A stretch of DNA of 64,000 nt from CAZGAQ01 sp964523405 (lineage in GTDB: Bacteria; Planctomycetota; Phycisphaerae; UBA1845; Fen-1342): assembly GCA_964523405.1 (NCBI GenBank), contig CAZGAQ010000014.1, positions 55,364 through 119,363 of the forward strand, written 5' to 3'. Under the pieces are notes generated by a model that saw only the letters and a program-made list of their open reading frames with translations, was not told the origin of the DNA and made no database searches. Both the position numbers and the translations under genes were made by a program. Shown in pieces: positions 51,531-58,800 of this stretch (the first letter of the stretch is position 1; every line of letters begins with the position of its first letter).

Positions 51531-51860
51531 CTAACCATCCGGCTTGAGCGGTTCACCGCACTCGGGACATCGCCCGCTGACGGTGCCGGTGAGGTCGTAA
51601 CCGCAACGTCGGCAGAGGCCCCGCGCTTCTCGTTCGGCTCGCCGCCTGTTGATGCGCTTCGCGAGAACGTAGCCGCCGATTGCACCGAACGCCCAGCCGG
51701 CAAAGCCAAGCTGTGACCAGTGAATCCGCACTCTCAGCCAGTAATCCGTCGCCCCAATCGCCGTGATCATGGCCTCAGCGATCCCCGCCACGATGCCGAG
51801 GGCCGCGCCCCAGAGCACGAATTTCCGAACGCTTGCGTACTTCGGGCCTGACCGGCTCAT
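51531..51860 (-). CDS. Small membrane protein with planctomycete-type zinc ribbon
   Basis: A 109-residue protein. Two hydrophobic segments (FVLWGAALGIVAGIAEAMITAIGA and LGFAGWAFGAIGGYVLA) precede a cytoplasmic basic stretch and the C-terminal ribbon CRRCGYDLTGTVSGRCPECG. This ribbon is nearly identical to that at the end of the 40129 product. ATG 51860 has GGAGACG upstream. Function unknown; the family itself is a useful lineage marker. Confidence 0.72.
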   Translation of the reverse strand: MSRSGPKYASVRKFVLWGAALGIVAGIAEAMITAIGATDYWLRVRIHWSQLGFAGWAFGAIGGYVLAKRINRRRAEREARGLCRRCGYDLTGTVSGRCPECGEPLKPDG

Positions 51861-52207
51861 CGCGTCTCCGAAGCTCGACGGTGCGCGCATTCTACCTGAC
51901 CGGCGCACCCAGGGCGGACGCGCCGCAATCGTCAGCCTTTCGACCTTCCGTCAGTGTTTCGCGCCACCTTGCCGCCCACGCAGAAGTAGGGCTGTGAGGT
52001 GAGATTCCGCGCGAATTCAGGCACCTGGTCACCAGGCGGCGGCTTCGCGGCGTACGTAACGAGTAGATGGACCGACAGAATTGCGTGTGGACCAAGGCGC
52101 GTAAGTGGATCTACAACAACGACTTACAAGACATCAGCACAGACCTACTTTCTTGTGCTTGTGGCGTAATACAAAACGTAGTACAGCCTGGTACGGGAGG
52201 TGCTGAC
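51861..52207. other. Gene-free stretch marking the left side of the accessory region
   Basis: About 350 bases. From 52070 the sequence becomes AT-richer (TGGATCTACAACAACGACTT near 52107) than the flanking DNA and carries the candidate operator at 52166-52184. I see no integrase, attachment site or tRNA. Confidence 0.45.
52166..52184 (+). promoter_or_regulatory. Paired symmetric heptads, candidate ribbon-helix-helix operator
   Basis: GTAATAC (52166-52172) and GTAGTAC (52178-52184) are each perfect GTA-N-TAC palindromes spaced 12 bp centre to centre. They lie just upstream of the ribosome-binding site of the putative ribbon-helix-helix gene. Such short symmetric sites in helical phase fit autoregulation by that protein family. 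Confidence 0.4.
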
Positions 52208-52609
52208 ATGGCAGCCAAGGAAGGCGACGTGAGGCAGGTCGTCGCGGTGCGGCTGGCGGGCTGGGAGCTGTTCGCCCTCGACCAGCTGGCGGACCTGATG
52301 GACGAACATCGCTCGGACATGGTCCGGAGGTCGATCGCAGAGTGCATGCGCCGCGTGATGCGGGAGCATCCGGAGTGGCCGCTGCACCCGGCGTGGGCCG
52401 ATGCCGGCGACGAGCGCTGGGTGATGACGAACTTCCAGCACTGGGCGTACGCAGTGGCCGACCTCGACCCGGGCAAGTACCTGGAGAAGGTCAAGCTGGA
52501 TGGCGTGACGGCCTACCGCTGGCGCGAGGGGCGTCCCACGCCGAAACTGACCGAGTGGAAGGACCATGTTGCGCGCTACCACGCCCGAAAGGTGAAGGAG
52601 GCGCGATGA
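52208..52609 (+). CDS. Putative ribbon-helix-helix DNA-binding protein, phage-associated
   Basis: A 133-residue protein. VRQVVAVRLAGWELFALDQLADLMDEHRSDMVRRSIAECMRRVM (about 8-52) has the strand-helix-helix pattern of CopG/Arc-type regulators. The C-terminal 70 residues (HWAYAVADLDPGKYLEKVKLDGVTAYRWREG) are not recognised. ATG 52208 has GGGAGGTG 6 bases upstream. Its stop overlaps the start of the prohead protease gene as ATGA, so the two are co-translated. It could be a regulator or a small terminase-like DNA binder. Confidence 0.6.
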   Translation: MAAKEGDVRQVVAVRLAGWELFALDQLADLMDEHRSDMVRRSIAECMRRVMREHPEWPLHPAWADAGDERWVMTNFQHWAYAVADLDPGKYLEKVKLDGVTAYRWREGRPTPKLTEWKDHVARYHARKVKEAR

Positions 52610-53232
52610 GCACAGCGGTGGCGGACAACATGTTGCTGGCCGCCGGAAGCGTGGAGGTCGCCGCCACGGCCGGCGACCGCCCCACGCCGACGGTCAGCAT
52701 CATCGCGTACGGCGGCGACGTCATGACCGTGCCTGGCTGGGGCTCAGTGGCGATCGACCTAGCCGGTCTCGACGCCGGCGGCCAGATCCCACTCCTGGCG
52801 GACCGCGACGCCCGCGTCGGCGGCGTGGTGGGCCACGGGGCGGCCGTGGTACGCGACGGGCGGCTCGTCGTCACGGGCGTGGTATCCGGGGCCGGCGTGG
52901 CGGCCCGGCAGATCAACGAGATGTCGAAAGCGGGCTTCGCGTTCCAGGCCTCGGTCGGCGTCGAGCCCATCGAGTACGAACGCGTGCGGCCTGGCGAACG
53001 GGTTGAGGTGAACGGGCGGTCGCTGTCGGCAGCACGGGGATTCACCCTCGTGAAGCGCGGGCGGCTGCGGGAAGTCAGTATTACGCCGGTCGGCGCGGAC
53101 GCGGCCACGCCCCGGACAAGCAGGGCCGCGCCGGCAGACAGGAAGATGGTGACCGGCGCGCCGATCATCAGGCTTGGGAAGAAGTCCCAGATCCACTCGA
53201 GCGTGGCTGAGCTCCGCACGCGGCCGATTTAA
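52606..53232 (+). CDS. HK97-family prohead protease-like protein
   Basis: A 208-residue protein resembling phage prohead maturation proteases (peptidase U35). PLLADRDARVGGVVGHGAAVVRDGRLVVTGVVSG lines up with the LLxDHDxxxxIG block, ARQINEMSKAGFAFQASVGVEPIEYERV with the Ser block, and RGRLREVSITPVGADAAT with the C-terminal EVSxVxxPAnp block. At the place of the catalytic His in DHD the sequence reads DRD, so activity is doubtful. No major capsid, portal or large terminase gene follows, which is unlike an intact phage head module. It overlaps the upstream gene by 4 bp. Confidence 0.7.
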   Translation: MSTAVADNMLLAAGSVEVAATAGDRPTPTVSIIAYGGDVMTVPGWGSVAIDLAGLDAGGQIPLLADRDARVGGVVGHGAAVVRDGRLVVTGVVSGAGVAARQINEMSKAGFAFQASVGVEPIEYERVRPGERVEVNGRSLSAARGFTLVKRGRLREVSITPVGADAATPRTSRAAPADRKMVTGAPIIRLGKKSQIHSSVAELRTRPI

Positions 53233-53456
53233 CGGGAAGGCCCGTAGCCCCCGGCAAAGGCGAGACGGTGACGGACCGGGAATCGGTACGCGACGGACCC
53301 GCCGCAGAAGAGACTCGGGGCGACAGGCGTTGGTAGTAAACCACACCGCCGGGCGGCGTCTAAATGCGGTTCGGAAGGCGCTACGCGGGTTCTGGGTGCG
53401 CCGACGTTCGCCTTCCGCTGGGGGCCGGGCGGTATTGAGGACCTCGGGGGTGTCCA

Positions 53457-54167
53457 GTGAAGCACCTGGCCGCCCACGCCGAAGACCTCTGCCGCCGGTT
53501 GGCCCCGGACGCGGCCGCGGGGGCGTTCTACGCCGTTCTGCGGCCCGACCTGCCCCCAGAGTACCAGGGCGGCGACGACGGCCCGCTCGCGGCCACCACG
53601 CGGCACCTGGACCTGATCCTGAGGCCAACCCTGGAACACCAGCGCCGTTGGCACGGCCGGGGACCGGCCATCCTGCTCGACCCCGCGGCCATCGCCGCCA
53701 GCCTGGCGCGCCGCCCCCGGTCGGCCCGACGCCGGACGTTCCCCGTGGTTGCCACGGCCGTGGTACTCCACGAGCTGGCCCACATCATCGCCGCCGGCCC
53801 GCGTGACGACGCCGCACCCGAGCCGGGCCTGATCGAATTCGGCCGGCTGGTCCTGGCGGCGGACTTGACCGGAACGGTCCCCCCGACCAGCGGCCCCGAC
53901 GCCGCCGTGCCGTGGTTCGGGCACGAGTGGCCGTTCATCCGCCTGACCATGCACCTGGCCTACCGGGCTGAGGCGCTGGGCTACGGCCTGGCGGCGACTG
54001 ACATTTTCGACGCCGCGGCGCACGGGTTGTCGTTCTCGCGTCTGTACATGGCAGCGTTGGGCGATGAACCCCAGCGCCTGGCCGACCGGCCGATCACGAC
54101 CATCGGCCGCGTGCCGCCGCCCCAAGCATTCGCCGACCTGTGGCAGGCCGACGTACAGGCGTGCTAA
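53457..54167 (+). CDS. Protein with HExxH zinc-peptidase-like motif
   Basis: A 236-residue protein. VVATAVVLHELAHIIAAGP carries HELAH at residues 105-109, the zinc-binding and catalytic pattern of metallopeptidases. GHEWPFIRLTMHLAYRAEALGY downstream offers a further Glu/His ligand. No signal peptide. GTG start 53457, 224 bases after the prohead protease gene. I know of no named family for it. Placed among phage-like genes it may be a head-maturation or host-interaction factor, or a small metal-binding structural protein. Confidence 0.6.
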   Translation: MKHLAAHAEDLCRRLAPDAAAGAFYAVLRPDLPPEYQGGDDGPLAATTRHLDLILRPTLEHQRRWHGRGPAILLDPAAIAASLARRPRSARRRTFPVVATAVVLHELAHIIAAGPRDDAAPEPGLIEFGRLVLAADLTGTVPPTSGPDAAVPWFGHEWPFIRLTMHLAYRAEALGYGLAATDIFDAAAHGLSFSRLYMAALGDEPQRLADRPITTIGRVPPPQAFADLWQADVQAC

Positions 54168-54246
54168 CCCCTGACCGACTGAGTTCCCGCGGCGCCCGCA
54201 CTGGGCGGGCGTCGCAACCTCGTTTCCCCAACACGAAAGGGAAGGA

Positions 54247-54954
54247 ATGCTCGAAGTGCTCAGCGAACTGGAACTGCGGCGGAAACACCGGGCCGTGGAC
54301 TTCTGGGCTGTGGCCCGCAAGCTCGCCGCCGGCGAGAAGGTCACGGCGGCCGGCGTGGAAGCGCTGCTGATCGAGAGCGGCAAGACGCCGGCCGAACTGC
54401 AGGCGGCGGTTGACCTGCTGGCCCAGCGCGCCCGCTGGCACGAGCAGCGCCGGAACGCGGCGGGGCTGGAGAAGGAGCAAACCTCGGTCCAGCGGCAGAT
54501 TGCGGTCGAAGACCGCAAGCTCGCCACGGCCGAAGAGGCACACACCGAGGCCACGGCGTCGCTGTGCGCCCGCTTGCACGAGATCAGGACGACGGTCAGC
54601 GACGCGGGCGATGCCCGCCGCCGGCTGATCGAGACCTGCCCCGATGCGGGGCTCAAGGCCGAACTCGCGGCCGTCCAGGAACGGCTTGCCCGGTTGCGTG
54701 CCGAAGCGGCCTCGTGGCGCGACCGGACCGAGTTGACCAAGCGCGCCGACTGGGATGAGGAAACCGCCGACCGTCTGGCCGCGGGGCTCGTGCCGGGGGC
54801 CTCGACCGCGCACATCGACCGGTTGCGTGAGCAAGCGGTCCGCAAACGCGAGCTGGGCCGGCAGGCCAAGGCCGCGCTGGATGCGGTGCTGAAGCGGATC
54901 ACCGCCGCCGAGCGTGAAGAGGAGGTGGTCTTCGAACGGATGACCCAGCCGTAG
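54247..54954 (+). CDS. Coiled-coil protein, phage-associated
   Basis: A 235-residue protein almost wholly helical, with heptad-like text (NAAGLEKEQTSVQRQIAVEDRKLATAEEAHTEATASLCARLHEIRTTV and LKAELAAVQERLARLRAEAASWRD). It has no Cys cluster or catalytic motif. AAGGA precedes ATG 54247. Length and coiled coil are compatible with a phage scaffolding or tail-assembly protein, but nothing identifies it further. It is the last gene of the plus-strand phage-like run. Confidence 0.6.
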   Translation: MLEVLSELELRRKHRAVDFWAVARKLAAGEKVTAAGVEALLIESGKTPAELQAAVDLLAQRARWHEQRRNAAGLEKEQTSVQRQIAVEDRKLATAEEAHTEATASLCARLHEIRTTVSDAGDARRRLIETCPDAGLKAELAAVQERLARLRAEAASWRDRTELTKRADWDEETADRLAAGLVPGASTAHIDRLREQAVRKRELGRQAKAALDAVLKRITAAEREEEVVFERMTQP

Positions 54955-55085
54955 CCGCCTGGGGTTGGCCGGCGCCGGTGGAATCGCCAACGCGGTTCCG
55001 CCGGCGCTGGGGCGCCCGCCGGCGTGTGCGTCGCTGTTCCTGTCCCACAACGCTACGCGGCCCGCCGGACGAAGGTCCGCGCGAG

Positions 55086-55178
55086 CCGCGAGGGTCGGTG
55101 TTCACGTCTGTTTCGTGCGATCGTCATCTATCCGCGAGGCCGTCCACATTTGGGACCCGCGCTGCGTGGACCTGCGCG
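55086..55178. repeat. Direct repeat unit 1 (93 bp)
   Basis: Unit 1 of an ungapped imperfect repeat whose second copy lies 128 bp downstream (55214-55306). Shared text includes CCGCGAGGGTC at the left end, TCGTCATCTATCCGCG in the middle and GGACCTGCGCG at the right end. No gene lies in this unit. Confidence 0.7.
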
Positions 55179-55213
55179 GCCGAACTCGATCACCGCGCGA
55201 TCGTCCCAGCGGG

Positions 55214-55306
55214 CCGCGAGGGTCAGTTTTCACGCCTGTTTCCGGCAATCGTCATCTATCCGCGGGGCCGTCTACATTTTGGACCTGCCCAGGCTGGACC
55301 TGCGCG
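55214..55306. repeat. Direct repeat unit 2 (93 bp)
   Basis: Unit 2. Its right part overlaps the last codons of the minus-strand gene ending at 55252, so that gene's final residues are written by the repeat. The GGTCAGTTTTCACGCCTG segment here reads GGTCGGTGTTCACGTCTG in unit 1; multi-copy terminal sequences of this kind occur at the ends of IS21-like elements, but no transposase is present. Confidence 0.7.
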
Positions 55307-55860
55307 AGCTTGCTTCTGCGCGGGGTTGGTGTCCGGGCGCTAGTCATCTTGCCTCTCTGCTCCAAGACATGGAGAGCGTCTCGCGCCGTAGTCGGGTCCT
55401 TCGCCAAGAGTGATGCTACGCGGTTTGCTTTCCGCTCGCATCTCTGGGCATGCCGTTCTTTGGCACATGCCCTGAACACTCTTGCAGCGAGCCGAAGCGC
55501 AAGCGCATCGATTGGCCGCGTGTTCCCTACCCGGTCCAGATAGCGCTCCACCCAGACTAGTGCACGTCGTGGTCGCCGACAGTAGTCGAATTCGTAGCTC
55601 GCCATTCCATAACACGCCTCAATGTCGCGCCCGTCGAGGGCCAGCGCTGCTCGATAGCAGCTCAGCCACTTGTCTGCTCTGGCGTAGAAGTCGGCCAACA
55701 TGTTCCACAGCGCAGGCGTTGGACGGCAACGGAGCGCCCGTCGAATCCTCGCTACTCCAGCCCGCTGGTACCTTCGCGCCCCTTCGACGTCTCCATCGGC
55801 CCGGCCAATGGAGTAGCGGAGGAGCAGCGCATAGATTTGCCTATATTCCGGGGGTTCCAC
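55252..55860 (-). CDS. Helical-repeat protein overlapping the RHS gene, putative immunity protein
   Basis: A 202-residue cytoplasmic protein with TPR-like helices (RPTPALWNMLADFYARADKWLSCYRAALALDGRDIEACYGMASYEFDY and RRALVWVERYLDRVGN). The GTG start at 55860 lies inside the last codons of the RHS gene (20-bp overlap), with AGGAG about 9 bases upstream, so it is translated right after that protein. Small genes directly behind RHS toxin tips are normally immunity genes, which is the inferred role. Its C-terminal 20 residues run into direct repeat unit 2, so the true end may have been altered. Base composition is AT-richer than the window average. Confidence 0.6.
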   Translation of the reverse strand: MEPPEYRQIYALLLRYSIGRADGDVEGARRYQRAGVARIRRALRCRPTPALWNMLADFYARADKWLSCYRAALALDGRDIEACYGMASYEFDYCRRPRRALVWVERYLDRVGNTRPIDALALRLAARVFRACAKERHAQRCERKANRVASLLAKDPTTARDALHVLEQRGKMTSARTPTPRRSKLAQVQPGQVQNVDGPADR

Positions 55861-58800
55861 GCCTACATTCTCCTGTTAGGCACTCCACGTAATCTTCGAC
55901 AGCCTTCTCCACACGGTCCGGAACGCGTTCGATTGCCTCCGCAAACTTGTCGGCCTGCATCAAGACATACACGTTTCCATACACGACAGACATGCGACGA
56001 TAGAAGTCCGTGCGGCAGTTCAGATTGTCATATGGCCTTCCGCAGCAGGTGAAATTGACCTGACTCCGCAGCGCTATGCCCTGATTCCATCCTCGCTGCT
56101 GCCATTGGTCCAGCGCACTATCATACGCCATCGCTTCTGCAGCGTACGCATCATTCAACATCAACTCAATGAAGAGCTCCGCCTCCAGGAACAGGACTTC
56201 CGTCGCCGCCATGCAGCACAATCCCTCGATGCTCGCAGCGGCCTTCCGTCCGAACTTGTTCTTGTATGTCTTCGCTTGTCCCACAACCTTCGCTGCGGCC
56301 TCGATGGCTCTGGCCTGTTTGATTAGCCTCTGCCGCTCTTTGATGGACTTTGCCGCACTGGCCAGCTCCCGGATCTTCTCGGCGGACTCGATTAGTGCTT
56401 TCTTTCCTAGTCCTGCTTTTCCAGTTACCTGGATTCCCTGATTGCACTTGCCAGCCATCTGCCCCTTCCCCATCTCGCCGAGAGAATCGTTGCACGCTGC
56501 GGGGTCATTCCTGCAATAGCAGGAGAGATTTATGCCGCCCTCCTCTTCAATCGGGTCCCTACTCATCCACCGTCCCATGCCGGGGTGGTAGTACCGGTAG
56601 CCCCAGTACCCCAGGCCGGTTTCGTTGTCGAATTGCTTCGTGCTGAAGCGGAACGGGTTGGCGGCCGCGTACGGCCCGCTCGCCTTCGGGTGGTTGGGGT
56701 CCAGCGTGTTCGGGTCGTTCACGTCCAGCAGGCTGCGGCCGTACGGGTCGTACTCGTACCGCGCCGCCAGCGCCGTGGAGAGATTGAACGTCTGCGCGAA
56801 CGGACTCACCAATTGGCCCACGTTGCCGTTGGCATCGTAGAAGTAGGTGTATCGCTTGTCGTCGTACGGCGTGTTCCACGTGCCATTTGCGTCCAGCAGA
56901 CCCAGCAATCCACCGATCCCGCCGGCGCCTTCCAGGCTGTTCACCGAGCCGTTCTGACCGGCCAGATCGAGACCCCAGGTGTACCGGCGCAGCGCCTTTT
57001 GTGCCTGACCGCCCGTACCGCCGGTGTCGAGGCCGTCCAGCTCCATAAGCAGGAGCCAGCCGCTCCACACGTACTCGCGCCGGGCCGTCAGGACCCAAGA
57101 CCCCGGACTGCCCTGCCACGTGTAGACGCGCTTGTCCACGCGCCGGCCGAGATAGTCGTACCCCATCTCCACCTTCTGGCTCACGTCGACCTGCGGTACC
57201 CGCGGCGTCACGGCCGCCAGGCGGTTCTCCGCATCCCAGGTGTACGCGACCCACGGGCCGGAGGTGTTGGCCGAGCCGTAGTAGTAGTCGACGTCACGCC
57301 AGTTCACGTGCCCGTCGCCGTTGAAGTCGCCGTTCATGCAGTTGCAGTTCGGGAACAGCGCGTAGTACGCCGAGCAGTTGTCGTTCTGCGCCGCGACAAG
57401 GCCGTCAATGTCGCGCCAGTTCACGCTCCCGTCGCAGTTCATGTCGCCGGCTACGAATTGCTCACTGAGATTGCCGTCCGCGTCGTAGACCAGGTGGGCC
57501 GTCCCGGCACTCGTGGTGGTCGGTCGAATGTTGAAGTACTCATTCAACTCGTTCACCGAGTACGCGCGCGGGGCCTGCCCGGTTTCCGTAAACTGCGCGC
57601 GGTTTCCAATCGGGTCGTACGTATACGTCCAGTTCGGATCACCGCTGCCGGTGCTGTTCGTCGCACCGGTCAACTCGCTACGGGCATTATACCCGTACGT
57701 GCGGCTCTTGGCAGCCAGGAAGGCCAAGCCCGACTGGCCCATGTCCGTTCGACGGCCAAGGGTGTCGTTCGTGTAGTCGTAATGCGACATGGTGTACGGA
57801 GAGTTCGCATCGTTGGGCTGAACCAGCACATTGTGGATGCTGGTCAACGCGTTGCGATGCGGCTCATACGTGCGCGTGGTCTGCGCCCGCACGTTTCCGG
57901 CCGTCCCGATCGTCATCGTCCACACGAGGTCGCTGCCGGGCACGTAGCCGTACTCGGCATAGGCGGTGCCGCCGAGGTCCACGACGCCCGGACCACGCAC
58001 CTGCCACATCCGGCCATCGTTGGGATCGTACGTGTATGTCGCGTTGTAGGGGTCATTCGTCCCGTCGACTTGCAGCCCGGTCAGACGCCCGTTCGCGGTG
58101 TCCGCAAACGTGCGCGTGACCGTCCGGCTGAAGAGCCCGGACACGGTTTCGATCACCTGCTCCGGAGCACTGGCGTAGTTGAATGCATGATCCGTCACGT
58201 TCGGATCCGCCGCGGTCACCGTCAGGATCTGTCCCTGACGGTTGTACGCCAGCGACAGGTCCGGGCTGTAGCTCGTGTCGGAATGGTCGACGGTCTGCAG
58301 CGCGGCCGTGTTCGGGTCATAGCCGTAGGTCGTCACGACACCCCGCGCCCAAGTCCGTGTAAGTTGCCGACCGTCGGCGGTATACGTGTAGTGGACGGTT
58401 GCGCTGGCCGCGTCGATCTTGTCCGTAAGCAGGCCGGTGGCCGGATCGTAAACCCACTGGGTCACATCACCCGTCACTGCGGCCGGCCAAGTCGAGCCGG
58501 TCCACGTCGTGGAGTTCGGATCGGCCGGCGTGCGATACGTGGTCAAGCTCACGCGTTCGTCATAGTTGGGGTCGTAGCCGATTTCGGCCGGCTGCGGCAC
58601 GGCGCCCCACACGCGCCACGGCTGACCGTGGGCCGTGTAGTCGTAGTGCATGGTCTGGTTGAGCGGGTCCGTGACCGACTTCAACCGGCCGGGCAGCGGG
58701 TCGCTGGGACCGTAGTAACCGTAGGTCGTCGTAAGGCTCGTGGCCGTATTGGGGTCGAGCCCGCCTGAGGTCTCGGTCGAACTGACGCGATGGGCGGCAT

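Noticed and set aside
53229..54902. 557-codon minus-strand frame across the HExxH and coiled-coil genes
   Set aside because: Arg/Ser/Gly-rich text without motifs; the plus-strand frames have a start with AAGGA, an HELAH motif and coiled-coil periodicity.
55086..55306. CRISPR array
   Set aside because: Only two long imperfect repeats with one spacer-like gap, and no cas gene nearby.
56585..58768. 727-codon plus-strand frame inside the RHS gene
   Set aside because: Antisense to clear YD repeats; Val/Arg/His-rich shadow text.
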